DNA of 36,195 nt. Origin: Rhodocyclaceae bacterium. GTDB lineage: Bacteria; Pseudomonadota; Gammaproteobacteria; Burkholderiales; Rhodocyclaceae. The DNA lies in the NCBI GenBank assembly GCA_024710925.1, contig JANJTW010000096.1, positions 1-36,195 of the forward strand, read 5' to 3'. Made by a program: the position numbers and the translations under genes. Below the pieces are notes generated by a model. The model saw only the letters and a program-made list of their open reading frames with translations, searched no databases and was not told the origin of the DNA. Shown here piece after piece: positions 29,501 through 36,195 of the stretch. How positions within the stretch are numbered: the first letter of the stretch is position 1; each line of letters starts with the position of its first letter.

Positions 29501-30908
29501 CCGAGTAAAAGTCGCGTAGGCGTTGCGCCGCGCCGCCCTTTTCGACCATCTCGCCGTCCGGCGAATCCTGCACGCCGCTGACGCCTTGCGCATCCGGGTA
29601 ATAGTCGGCGTCCCAGAAGCCGGTTGCCGTCGTGTGCGACCAGAAGCTCTGCGCGTTCGGCTTGATGAAGCCGTAGCTCGAACTGCTCGTGTCGAGGTTC
29701 TCGATGCCCGCGCCGCCCTGGTCGGTCAGGCCGAAAATCGGCTTGCCGTCCGGCGTCGTGCCGACCTCGCCGACCTTGTACGCCTTCAGGTTGCCGGGCC
29801 ACAGCGGTTGGCCGTTGCCGTCGGGGCGGAACAGTCCCATGTAGACCTGGTTCAGCTGGCGACCGCGGACGTTGACGTTGACCGGCAGCGTGACGGAGGC
29901 GAAAACACTGTTGACGGCGAGGATTTCCTTGAAGATCTCGTCGATGATATCGGTCAGCGAGTCACGGCATTCGTCACCAAGCGCATTCTGTGCGGCGCCG
30001 TAACAGTAGTATTTGCCTTTGCCGTTGACCGAACTGGCCATGCTCTTCAGCAGCGCTGAATGCCCAGGGCCTTGGCCCGTTCCGCCCGGATTGACGTCGA
30101 TCGTGTAGGTGTAGACCTTCTCGCGGTTGGTCAACTGGTGGTTGGCCATGAAGCGGGCCCATTCGTCGGCTACGTTTTCCTGAGAGCCGCTCGGTGACAA
30201 GGTGATGGCCGTGGTGCTGCCGCCGGCCGTGCTCAGGGCCGTCGTAGCGGTTGTCGTATCGCTGTTATTGTCGGCGGCGGGGCCGTTGCTGATGAAGATA
30301 ATGTAGTTCTTCTGGCATCCGTCCGATGGCGGTTTGATGTACGGCGAACCGGCAAACGACGCGAGGGCGTTTCCGGTCAGACCGTGGACGACCACGTCCG
30401 CCGCGCTGCCGTCGGGGTTGCCGGTGTAGTCGGTCTTTACCTTGCTGTTGCCGGAGCTGGGGGCCAGGCCATTGAAGTATTGCCAGGCTTCCCACATGGT
30501 CAGTCCGTATTTGCCGCCGTTGCTCTTGTCGTTGCCGATATCCAGTCCGTTCAGCAGATTTCCGAGCTGTGTCCGGTACGTGGACGACAGCTTCCGGATC
30601 GCTGCCCGCACGTAACCGCCGTCGGTGTTCGAGTTCGGGTTTCCCGTCTCGGTGAACATCATCAGGCCGACGTTGTAGGTGTCCATGTCGAGGCCGGCGA
30701 AGGCTTCGATCATCGCCTGTTTCTCGGTGGTGAATACCGTATTCCAGTTGGCGGTGTTGTCCCAGACGAAAAGGACGTTCGGCAAGCCGCTCGTTGCCGT
30801 CGGGTTGAGCATGAACAACTGCGTGTCATCGGCCAGAGCAGGGGCTCCGCCAAGGCCGATAATGGCCAGCATCGTTGCCAGCGGCTTGTTGAAGAAGCAC
30901 TTTTTCAT
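26592..30908 (-). CDS. pilY1: Type IV pilus assembly/adhesin protein PilY1 with four inserted repeats
   Basis: This 1438-residue protein has a signal peptide (about residues 1-26, MKKCFFNK start, ALA end). The N-terminal vWA-like part begins LFVWDNTANWN, where the usual DxSxS MIDAS motif is relaxed to DNTAN. The C-terminal PilY1 propeller includes GRELWGFIAPD and a calcium-binding loop DRNGDGYVD near the end of the propeller. Between them, residues about 523-854 are four repeats of 77-97 residues. PilY1 sits at the pilus tip with minor pilins and links surface contact to cyclic di-GMP in Pseudomonas. The ATG at 30908 has GGAGG upstream. It is the last gene of the pilus operon; a PilY2 gene is absent. 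Confidence 0.9.
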   Translation of the reverse strand: MKKCFFNKPLATMLAIIGLGGAPALADDTQLFMLNPTATSGLPNVLFVWDNTANWNTVFTTEKQAMIEAFAGLDMDTYNVGLMMFTETGNPNSNTDGGYVRAAIRKLSSTYRTQLGNLLNGLDIGNDKSNGGKYGLTMWEAWQYFNGLAPSSGNSKVKTDYTGNPDGSAADVVVHGLTGNALASFAGSPYIKPPSDGCQKNYIIFISNGPAADNNSDTTTATTALSTAGGSTTAITLSPSGSQENVADEWARFMANHQLTNREKVYTYTIDVNPGGTGQGPGHSALLKSMASSVNGKGKYYCYGAAQNALGDECRDSLTDIIDEIFKEILAVNSVFASVTLPVNVNVRGRQLNQVYMGLFRPDGNGQPLWPGNLKAYKVGEVGTTPDGKPIFGLTDQGGAGIENLDTSSSSYGFIKPNAQSFWSHTTATGFWDADYYPDAQGVSGVQDSPDGEMVEKGGAAQRLRDFYSDIAGSGYSINDATNGRKLYTCTGALCTSGEALSQMPFSTGNADLTDTALGLNVSATVTLARSGTTVTATATAHPFVSGDSVTISGATETDYNGTFVATKTGNDTFTYQIIEAPLSPATGTILVSGAGSPVNISSIVLNADNTSAVVTTAANHGLAAGASVLISGSSSSAYNKSFTVQTPIGANTFTISGITVSPASPATAVTSGGVQFFTNSTCTTASGGTYSVKTNPSIGVTRSGTTVTVSTTANLPGTLPSYVGISGVTPSEYNGCYASPSKIANKEFTYTLSGTSLNPQATATGGTVDAGATSLSATITRSGTTATVTTAANHSFSAGQQITVSGADQSQYNGSFTVASVGSPLPTNTLTYTVTTAPTSPATGTITAMGAGSGITASTLIDWVRGINVLDNDNPNPDTDENVRKADVRGYLHGDVLHSRPAVINYNRTGEPAERDIVIYYGANDGFLHAVKGGLTADDGRELWGFIAPDHFAQLKRLYSGIPAVSFNSPKPYFFDGPLSTYLKYAPDNSDPPVERLEGVSAKAYLYAAMRRGGDGLYALNILSPTNPILAWKINSTTNGFGELGQSWSEAKVSKIQSCPTANSCTDRPVLIFGAGYDTTADDAFPQGTATKGRGIYIIDALDGSIIWMAGPTQPANFPNTATFVQVSDMTYSIPSDLAVVDRNGDGYVDRIYAPDTGGNVWRVNLPSEVISGWTVGKFASLRTEAAATGYTNHRKFLFPPDIVFGTAYDAVLIGSGDREHPFDMTTENRFYMLKDSPSLMAASGTSSAATITEATTGDNICDVTNNLLPTDLTCDATDNPACTTLLAARAAADSCLNAAGNKGWYIKLCAGEKVVNTPITLAGAVNFGTNVPPGSSCLATANNQCSPSTGEGRLYFINYKDGTPLADTNASGTYTLTDRYHQAGGGFPPSGTQITTEVDGQVTDIVCSGSHCLTPPGSVLNRRYRVYWKTNVDVAD
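28342..29342 (-). repeat. Four tandem protein repeats within pilY1
   Basis: Repeat units on the minus strand start at about 29342 (78 aa), 29108 (97 aa), 28813 (77 aa) and 28582 (80 aa). Each has the pattern RSGTT-TVTTAANH, GD/AGxxVxISGA, xxYNGxFTV, then a FTYT/FTIS strand and SPATG. The pattern resembles repeats that automated pipelines label ubiquitin-activating E1 FCCH-like in phage and other bacterial structural proteins. Unit 3 is the most degenerate and contains a cysteine (YNGC). Confidence 0.8.
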
Positions 30909-30931
30909 GACTGTAGCCTCCAGTCCGACTC

Positions 30932-31405
30932 TCAGTTGTTGCTGCAAACCAGTCCCGGTGGGACTGTCATCTTCACACCCTGCGTGATCGTCGCCACGGC
31001 GCCGCTTGCGGCACTGGTCGCCGTGGCGGTGGCGACGATTTCCCAGACGCCGATCTGCGGCTGGCTGGCGGTATAGCTGTAGCTGGGGTCCGGCCCCATC
31101 GTCATGCAGCGCGGGGCACTTACCGCGATCGTGTAGTCGTTGTCGCCGTCGCCGTCGATGTCCACATTTTCGGTGCTGTCCGTCGTTGTCGAGAAATAGG
31201 CGAGGTCGGCGATCTTCGCGTCGATCGCACGCTGGGCCGCTGCGATTGCTTCTTGGTGGTACTGGGCACTCGCGGCGATACGGAAGCCGAAATTGCTTGT
31301 GGCGGTAACCGAAACGACGATGAGGGTCATGACGACCAGCGTTACCAGCACGGTGATCAACGCGATGCCGCGCTCGTTTCTGATATCTGGCATTCCGGGC
31401 AGCAT
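30932..31405 (-). CDS. pilX: Minor pilin PilX-like pilus assembly protein
   Basis: This 157-residue protein has a prepilin-like N-terminus: a short leader ending in G13, then a hydrophobic helix IALITVLVTLVVMTL. The usual glutamate at mature position 5 is threonine, as in other PilX proteins. The remainder has a DIDGDGDND acidic loop that could bind calcium. The ATG at 31405 has GAAGGGA upstream; a second ATG at 31393 is a less likely start. It lies between pilW and pilY1 and should join the minor-pilin tip complex. Confidence 0.82.
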   Translation of the reverse strand: MLPGMPDIRNERGIALITVLVTLVVMTLIVVSVTATSNFGFRIAASAQYHQEAIAAAQRAIDAKIADLAYFSTTTDSTENVDIDGDGDNDYTIAVSAPRCMTMGPDPSYSYTASQPQIGVWEIVATATATSAASGAVATITQGVKMTVPPGLVCSNN

Positions 31406-31407
31406 GG

Positions 31408-32571
31408 CTATTCCCTTCTCATGCTGACGTTGTTGATGCGTACGGCCTGGGTGAATACATGGCGCTTGAATTGCGTTTGCGTGCTGCTCAAGCCTGTCTT
31501 GCCGATGCCAAGATTGAAAGTTTTCTGTTCGCTGCCGGCATCGGATGCATCAATGTTGCGTGCGAGGATGTATATCCTGACGGCAACGACGTTCCACCAG
31601 TCGGTGGTTGTCGGGGTGGCCGTGTAGGTGTCGGGTGAGCCATCCCGGTCGCTGTCCAGTCCGTATTCGAAGTTGATGTCCTCTATCCCTTCCGCAATGT
31701 TGACCATCCGGAAACTTGGTCCGGTGGTCAGTTCGAGGCGCTTCAGCGTGGGAATGGAGTCGTCACCGCTGACGCAGACGCCGTCCGTGCCGGTTCCGCG
31801 ACTGCACGGTGCGATGAAGTAGATGTGCGTCAGCAACCGGTTGACGTCGGCTGTGACATAGGCGGTGCCGGATACCCGTTCGAGATCGAAGACCGTGCCA
31901 CCACCGCCGGCACCAACCTTGATGGCCAAGGTGTGCTGTGCATCGCCGGCAGTAGCGCCCGTCTGGAGATATGGCTGCGTGTTTACGAGACTGCCCGCCG
32001 CTACACCGTCAGTGCTTTGCCTACGGACGACCAGGATATCCGTGCCGCCGCCTCCCATGCCTGTCGAAATCGGCGGTGCTCCCGCCGTGAGACAGGCAGT
32101 TTCCGGGAATGTTGTCCGGTTGTTGTAACCCTGTACGGACCACAGAAAATAATTTGTCGTATAGCTTGTGTAGTCGGGGGCTGTTCCCGCACTTCTGATC
32201 CAGTTCGCGACGTTCGTCTCGCAGATGGTGGGCAGGGTGACCGCCGCCAAGCCGCCGACGCGGTTGAGGTAACTGCCTGTCGTGCCGCTGCCGACGCACG
32301 TGGTGTTGCCGTAGATTTCTTCGCAACCGAAGAGTTTTACGCCAAAGTAGCCAGCCAGTCGCAAGTCTTCGCTGAGCACTTCCAGGGCATAGCGGCCATT
32401 TTCGATCTGACGGTTCGATTTTTCGAGTTCCGCCCGGTTTTTGAGCACGCCGACGAGAAGTACCGATACGCCGGCAAGAATGACAAGGCTGATGACGACC
32501 GCGATCATCATCTCGATTATCGTGAAACCGCCCTGCTGATTGCGATGAGCGGCGATTGGCGAGGTTCGCAT
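31408..32571 (-). CDS. pilW: Minor pilin PilW
   Basis: This 387-residue minor pilin has a class III-type prepilin signal: leader of 15 residues ending in G15, then F16 and E20 at mature position 5 (GGFTIIEMMIAVVISLVILAG). The body is long, as PilW usually is, with several cysteines. The ATG at 32571 was chosen because GAGG lies at a good distance; a GTG at 32586 that overlaps the pilV stop by one base would add five residues. It is downstream of pilV and upstream of pilX. Confidence 0.87.
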   Translation of the reverse strand: MRTSPIAAHRNQQGGFTIIEMMIAVVISLVILAGVSVLLVGVLKNRAELEKSNRQIENGRYALEVLSEDLRLAGYFGVKLFGCEEIYGNTTCVGSGTTGSYLNRVGGLAAVTLPTICETNVANWIRSAGTAPDYTSYTTNYFLWSVQGYNNRTTFPETACLTAGAPPISTGMGGGGTDILVVRRQSTDGVAAGSLVNTQPYLQTGATAGDAQHTLAIKVGAGGGGTVFDLERVSGTAYVTADVNRLLTHIYFIAPCSRGTGTDGVCVSGDDSIPTLKRLELTTGPSFRMVNIAEGIEDINFEYGLDSDRDGSPDTYTATPTTTDWWNVVAVRIYILARNIDASDAGSEQKTFNLGIGKTGLSSTQTQFKRHVFTQAVRINNVSMRRE

Positions 32572-32585
32572 CGAGGGGTTCCTCA

Positions 32586-33245
32586 CTAGCTATCCAGATC
32601 CGGAATCCAGACGGGAAGACTGACCACCCGGCGTTTGCTTTCCTCGCTGTAGGATCCCTTGGCGCAATTCATTGCGGTGCCAAGCGGCGCAGCGGAGTCC
32701 GTCTTGGCCTGCCAGGCAACGCTGACTGTGTAGCGACTGTAACTGCCTGTGCCGACGGCAACCGTGCCGTCGCTGGTGATGCATCCTCGGGCATTCAACG
32801 CACCGCCGGCATTGACGCCGGTGAGCCCGGAAACGACTTCACTCGTGCCCAGGAGGGCGGATGCCCAATCCGTGAGGTCGGTCTGGGCGCGCGTTCTTTG
32901 GTTTGCGAGTTGCGTGGCGTCCCCGAATCCACCTGTGCATGCGGGAGCGGAAATTCCATCGGTACCCAGGTAGGGGTCGCCGTTCGTGGTGTCGGTGGTA
33001 ATTGCGTAGCACGATGCAGCCAGGCGGTTCGTCTGCAGTCGGTCGACCATATCCTGTACCAGGGTGAGCGCCTGTTTCTTTTGATAGCTTTCGAATTCTG
33101 CCCGGTTGGCGTGGGCCATCATGCCGGCGAGTCCGAGTAGCCCGATCAGCAGGATCAGCAAGGAAATCAACGCCTCAAGGAGAGAAAATCCTTCGCTGCG
33201 AGGGCGTGGTTGTCGTAAATGTATCGGGTTGGTTGCTATCAACAT
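32586..33245 (-). CDS. pilV: Type IV pilus modification protein PilV (minor pilin)
   Basis: This 219-residue minor pilin has leader residues 1-19, cleavage at G19/F20 and E24 at mature position 5 (EGFSLLEALISLLILLIGLLG). The GLLGLAGM continuation is typical of PilV. The C-terminal part is rich in Thr, Ser and Gly and has cysteines that could pair. Its frame overlaps the end of the FimT/FimU gene by a few bases, consistent with one operon. Confidence 0.87.
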   Translation of the reverse strand: MLIATNPIHLRQPRPRSEGFSLLEALISLLILLIGLLGLAGMMAHANRAEFESYQKKQALTLVQDMVDRLQTNRLAASCYAITTDTTNGDPYLGTDGISAPACTGGFGDATQLANQRTRAQTDLTDWASALLGTSEVVSGLTGVNAGGALNARGCITSDGTVAVGTGSYSRYTVSVAWQAKTDSAAPLGTAMNCAKGSYSEESKRRVVSLPVWIPDLDS

Positions 33246-33721
33246 GATCCGCTCGGCAACAGTCGTGTACTCGGCATACCGCCTCCCTCGATACGGATGC
33301 AGCGGGGAGTTTGGCCACTGCCGGTGATGGTGAAGGTGATGGCGCTTCCGGTTCCCGTTCGGCCGTTTCGACGGTAGGAGAGGCCATCTTCCGCCACTGC
33401 CGACGGCGTGGCTGCGATGCTGATGCCGTCGATGCCTGCTTCCTGACGGAGTGTCACGCTCGGACTACCTGTCGTCGCGACCCGCCATCCTTGCGACCAG
33501 TCGTTTTCCACGATGGGCGCAACCGTCACTTCGGCGTTGCGCTTGATCGATTCGTTGCGGGCGAATATCAGGCTTGAATACAGCCCGTACGATACGTTCT
33601 TGATCCGCTGGCCGCTGATGAACTGGGACATCGACGGAATTGCGATCGATGCCAGAATTCCCAGCACGCCGATGACGATGACCATCTCGCTCAATGTGAA
33701 TCCACGCATCTTCAGTCGCAT
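33239..33721 (-). CDS. fimT: GspH/FimT/FimU-type minor pilin
   Basis: This protein of about 160 residues is a minor pilin of the GspH/FimT group. It has the prepilin cleavage site RG/FTLSE with E at mature position 5, then [17 protein letters not shown]. The GspH-like body ends in GSC. The start is uncertain: 33721 (used here, GGGA seven bases upstream), 33727 and 33742 are all possible and change only the leader length. By position upstream of pilV it corresponds to FimU of Pseudomonas; the name fimT or fimU cannot be separated by sequence alone. Confidence 0.8.
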   Translation of the reverse strand: MRLKMRGFTLSEMVIVIGVLGILASIAIPSMSQFISGQRIKNVSYGLYSSLIFARNESIKRNAEVTVAPIVENDWSQGWRVATTGSPSVTLRQEAGIDGISIAATPSAVAEDGLSYRRNGRTGTGSAITFTITGSGQTPRCIRIEGGGMPSTRLLPSGSC

Positions 33722-33758
33722 GGTCATATCCCGGGCAAGCATTGCGCAGAAGTGGCGA

Positions 33759-34160
33759 TTACCATTTCCCGGAGGGCGACTTGACACCCGTGCTGTCCAG
33801 GGTGAGGTTGCCATCGACCGTCTGCCCTCCCGTAGCCGTTGCGGTGATCAGGTAGGTGCCGGCCACGCCTCCGTTTGTACCGACGGAGAAGGTGTAGTGA
33901 CCGCTCAATTCGCTCGGGGCGGTTAGCCCGAGGCCGGTAGGTAGAGGGTCGGTGATGCTCATGGCATAGTTGCGGGTGGAGTTGAAGAATTCCTCCTCCT
34001 TGGTGGCAACCTGCATCATGAAGGCTTTGGCGGCTCCCCGGCGGGATTTGATCAGGTAGTCGTTGTACGCCGGGATGGCGATGCTCGCTAGGATGCCGAT
34101 GATCGTAACTACGACCAAGAGTTCAATCAGCGAAAATCCGCGGCTTCGAATAGTCCTCAT
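33759..34160 (-). CDS. pilE: Type IV pilin PilE-like (minor pilin)
   Basis: This 133-residue pilin has an eight-residue leader ending in G8, then F9 and E13 at mature position 5 ([29 protein letters not shown]). It is short and has an AlaLys-rich segment before a compact beta domain; no cysteine pair is seen at the C-terminus. The ATG at 34160 has AGGA eight bases upstream. It is the first gene of the minor-pilin operon here, while in Pseudomonas pilE comes last. It could be a minor pilin or a major subunit; operon context favours the former. Confidence 0.85.
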   Translation of the reverse strand: MRTIRSRGFSLIELLVVVTIIGILASIAIPAYNDYLIKSRRGAAKAFMMQVATKEEEFFNSTRNYAMSITDPLPTGLGLTAPSELSGHYTFSVGTNGGVAGTYLITATATGGQTVDGNLTLDSTGVKSPSGKW

Positions 34161-34203
34161 TTTTGTATCCTTTTGCCGTGCACATGGTCTCTTTTATGCC
34201 AGT

Positions 34204-34219
34204 TTCGATGGTACTCGAA
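34204..34219. promoter_or_regulatory. Inverted repeat upstream of pilE
   Basis: TTCGA-TGGTAC-TCGAA is a perfect 5-6-5 inverted repeat 44 nt upstream of the pilE start, in an AT-rich upstream region. No convincing sigma54 (GG-N10-GC) or sigma70 pair was seen, so its role is unknown. Confidence 0.3.
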
Positions 34220-34282
34220 TTTTTCCGGCTTTCATTCCGGGGTGACAAATGGAGGCTCTGGGAGAATCAACGGTCGTCCGTT

Positions 34283-34312
34283 TTGATGAACGTTTGGATT
34301 TGGTGTTACAAT
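34283..34312 (+). promoter_or_regulatory. Promoter of tRNA-Thr
   Basis: TTGATG (34283-34288) and TACAAT (34307-34312) are 18 nt apart and place the transcription start a few bases before the tRNA at 34323. Confidence 0.7.
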
Positions 34313-34322
34313 GCGGCCCCGC

Positions 34323-34398
<76 letters not shown>

Positions 34399-34407
34399 GT
34401 ATCGCCG

Positions 34408-34448
34408 AAGCCCGCCCAGGTTCAACAGCCTTGGCGGGCTTTGTTTTT
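34408..34448 (+). terminator. Intrinsic terminator of tRNA-Thr
   Basis: AAGCCCGCC (34408-34416) pairs with GGCGGGCTT (34433-34441), followed by TTGTTTTTG, 10 nt after the tRNA end. Confidence 0.85.
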
Positions 34449-34526
34449 GTGCCGCATTCCATACGGTACCGTTTGGTCGTGTTAATATTCCGCGGTCTGA
34501 ACGTCAGGTATTGAAGGAGGCCAGTA

Positions 34527-35294
34527 ATGCAGATCGAAAACAACGTATTCGTGGTGACCGGCGGCGCGTCCGGCCTTGGCGCCGGTACGGCGCGCATGCT
34601 CGTGGAGAACGGCGGGCGCGTCGTGCTCGCCGACCTGCAGCGTGAGCCGGGCGAGGCGCTGGCGCGCGAGCTGGGGGCTGCAGCGCGTTTCGTCGAAACC
34701 GATGTGTCGAACGAGGAGAGCGCCAGGGCTGCGATCGATGCGGCGCTGTCCGGCTTCGGCGGGCTGCACGGGCTGGTGAACTGCGCTGGCGTTGCGCCGG
34801 CCGAGAAGGTCGTCGGCAAGGAGGGGGCGCATCGACTGGCCAGTTTCCAGCGTGTCATCAACGTCAATCTGGTCGGCAGTTTCAACATGATCCGGCTGGC
34901 CGCCGAGGCAATGGGCAAGGCCGAGCCGAACGCTGCCGGCGAGCGTGGCGTGATCGTCAATACCGCTTCGGTAGCAGCCTTCGACGGGCAGATCGGACAG
35001 GCCGCCTACGCCGCCTCGAAGGGCGGTGTCGTCGCGATGACGCTGCCGATTGCCCGCGAGCTGGCGCGCTCGGGTATCCGCGTGATGACCATCGCGCCGG
35101 GCATCTTCGAAACGCCGATGCTGCTCGGTATGCCGCCGGAGGTGCAGGATGCGCTCGGCAAGATGGTTCCGTTCCCGTCGCGACTCGGCAAGCCGGCCGA
35201 ATATGCGGCGCTGGTACGCCACATCATGGAAAACACGATGCTCAACGGCGAGGTGATCCGCCTCGACGGCGCAATCCGTATGGCCGCCAAATAA
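34527..35294 (+). CDS. SDR-family dehydrogenase, 3-hydroxyacyl-CoA dehydrogenase type-2-like
   Basis: This 255-residue classical short-chain dehydrogenase has the nucleotide-binding motif [12 protein letters not shown] (residues 11-22), NCAG at 86-89, and the catalytic set S148, Y161 and K165 (YAASKGG). The aspartate at the end of strand 2 (ADLQ) indicates NAD. The [12 protein letters not shown] start and the [13 protein letters not shown] end resemble the type II 3-hydroxyacyl-CoA dehydrogenase group of fatty-acid or isoleucine breakdown. The ATG at 34527 has GGAGG seven bases upstream. It is a single gene ended by a strong terminator. The acyl substrate is inferred. Confidence 0.87.
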   Translation: MQIENNVFVVTGGASGLGAGTARMLVENGGRVVLADLQREPGEALARELGAAARFVETDVSNEESARAAIDAALSGFGGLHGLVNCAGVAPAEKVVGKEGAHRLASFQRVINVNLVGSFNMIRLAAEAMGKAEPNAAGERGVIVNTASVAAFDGQIGQAAYAASKGGVVAMTLPIARELARSGIRVMTIAPGIFETPMLLGMPPEVQDALGKMVPFPSRLGKPAEYAALVRHIMENTMLNGEVIRLDGAIRMAAK

Positions 35295-35317
35295 CTTATA
35301 CTTGTTGCCGTTTTTCC

Positions 35318-35354
35318 GGGCGCGGGGAGCTTAGCCTCGCGCCCTTTCCTTTTC
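35318..35354 (+). terminator. Intrinsic terminator after the SDR gene
   Basis: GGGCGCGGGG (35318-35327) pairs with CCTCGCGCCC (35335-35344, one G-T pair), followed by TTTCCTTTTC, 24 nt after the SDR stop. Confidence 0.8.
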
Positions 35355-35374
35355 TGGACAGGCGTTTGGCGGCG

Positions 35375-36195
35375 ATGAGCGGAAACTGTTATCACTGCGG
35401 GCAGGGGATTCCCGATGGTGCCGACCTGAGCGTGCCGATCGACGGCGAGGTGCGGCGGATGTGTTGTCTCGGCTGCCAGGCGGTGGCCCGCTCCATCGTC
35501 GATAGTGGCCTCGTCGACTACTATCGCAACCGCGATGCCTTGCCGGGGTCGCAACGTGAAGCGATGCCGGAGGCGCTCGGTAACCTGCTGCTCTATGATC
35601 ATGCCGAGTTCCAGAAGAGTTTTGTGCGTACGCTCGGCGAGCACGAACGCGAGGCCTCGCTGATCCTCGAAGGCATCACCTGCGCCGCCTGCATCTGGCT
35701 GAATGAACAGCATCTCTCGCGCCTGCCGGGGATTGCCGGCGTCGACATCAACTATGCGACGCGGCGCGCCCGCGTGCGCTGGGACGAAACGCGGCTGAAG
35801 CTTTCCGAGATTCTTGCCGCGGTTGCCGCTATCGGCTACCGCGCACACCCCTACGATGCCGCGCGCAATGAGGCGCTGGCCCGGCGTGAGCGGCGCAGTG
35901 CGCTGTGGCGGGTGTTCGTTGCCGGCTTCGGCATGATGCAGGTGATGATGTACGCCGTTCCGGTTTATGTCGCCGCCGAGGGCGACATGACTGCGGATAT
36001 CGAGCAACTGATGCGCTGGGCCAGCTGCGTGCTCACCGTTCCCGTCGTGTTCTACTCGGCGGCACCGTTCTTCCGCAACGCCTGGCGCGACCTGCGCCTG
36101 CTCCGCGTCGGCATGGACGTCCCGGTGGCACTCGGCGTCGGCGCCGCCTTTGCCGCCAGCGTCTGGGCGACGCTGACCGCGGCCGGCGAGGTTTA
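35375..36195 (+). CDS. ccoI: CcoI/FixI-type copper-transporting P-type ATPase, 3' end cut by window
   Basis: The first 273 residues of a P1B ATPase are present; the catalytic DKTGT loop lies beyond the window. The N-terminus has a Cys cluster (C5-x2-C8 and C30-C31-x2-C34), the metal-binding module found in CcoI/FixI and related cation ATPases. A heavy-metal-associated domain with C103-x2-C106 (GITCAACI) follows, then the first transmembrane helices (VAGFGMMQVMMYAVPVY). This form supplies copper for cbb3-type cytochrome oxidase assembly. The start codon at 35375 lies after a terminator, so it should have its own promoter. The identity as CcoI rather than another copper ATPase rests on the N-terminal cluster. 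Confidence 0.88.
   Translation, partial: MSGNCYHCGQGIPDGADLSVPIDGEVRRMCCLGCQAVARSIVDSGLVDYYRNRDALPGSQREAMPEALGNLLLYDHAEFQKSFVRTLGEHEREASLILEGITCAACIWLNEQHLSRLPGIAGVDINYATRRARVRWDETRLKLSEILAAVAAIGYRAHPYDAARNEALARRERRSALWRVFVAGFGMMQVMMYAVPVYVAAEGDMTADIEQLMRWASCVLTVPVVFYSAAPFFRNAWRDLRLLRVGMDVPVALGVGAAFAASVWATLTAAGEV

Noticed and set aside
26592..34322. Pilus cluster next to a tRNA as a genomic island
   Set aside because: No integrase, no duplicated tRNA end, and the linkage of minor pilins to ribF-ileS-lspA-fkpB-ispH is an old conserved one.

Overview
The window is high-GC chromosomal DNA that most resembles a betaproteobacterium of the Rhodocyclales (Azonexus/Dechloromonas/Thauera type). This assignment is inferred from gene families and gene order; no 16S gene is present. 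Gene density is high and almost everything is core chromosome. I see no phage, transposon or CRISPR array.

Layout. 1-2895 (minus): the xseB-ispA-dxs isoprenoid cluster, with dxs cut by the window edge. A divergent promoter region then leads to 3042-7662 (plus): a Rieske non-haem iron oxygenase, a DMT exporter, a SpoIIAA/STAS-like protein, a mercaptopyruvate-type sulfurtransferase, an alpha/beta hydrolase and a CigR-like secreted protein. 7796-11298 (minus): a tightly packed operon, fadH - tetR - alpha/beta hydrolase, with a TetR-type palindromic operator in front. 11399-13734: an Lrp/AsnC regulator divergent from leuA. 13829-17641 (minus): a two-gene DUF1631 operon whose leader holds a clear class I cyclic-di-GMP riboswitch (GEMM-I). 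17716-20606: queG divergent from tsaE-amiC. 20796-26486 (plus): ribF-ileS-lspA-fkpB-ispH. 26592-34160 (minus): a type IV pilus minor-pilin cluster, pilE-fimT/fimU-pilV-pilW-pilX-pilY1. 34323-34398: tRNA-Thr(CGU). 34527 to the end: an SDR dehydrogenase and the first third of a CcoI/FixI-type copper P-ATPase.

How the parts work together. dxs and ispA (left) and ispH (right) are three steps of the MEP/isoprenoid route. ribF to ispH next to minor pilins and pilY1 is a linkage also known in Pseudomonas, so the pilus block is probably ancestral here rather than a new island. The most unusual system is the DUF1631 operon. A GEMM-I aptamer about 200 nt upstream controls a shortened DUF1631 paralogue and then a full-length one, which are followed by a strong intrinsic terminator. 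This makes a family of unknown function a candidate output of cyclic-di-GMP signalling, in a window that also carries the surface-motility gene pilY1. PilY1 itself is unusual: four tandem repeats of about 80-97 residues sit between its N-terminal vWA-like part and its C-terminal propeller.
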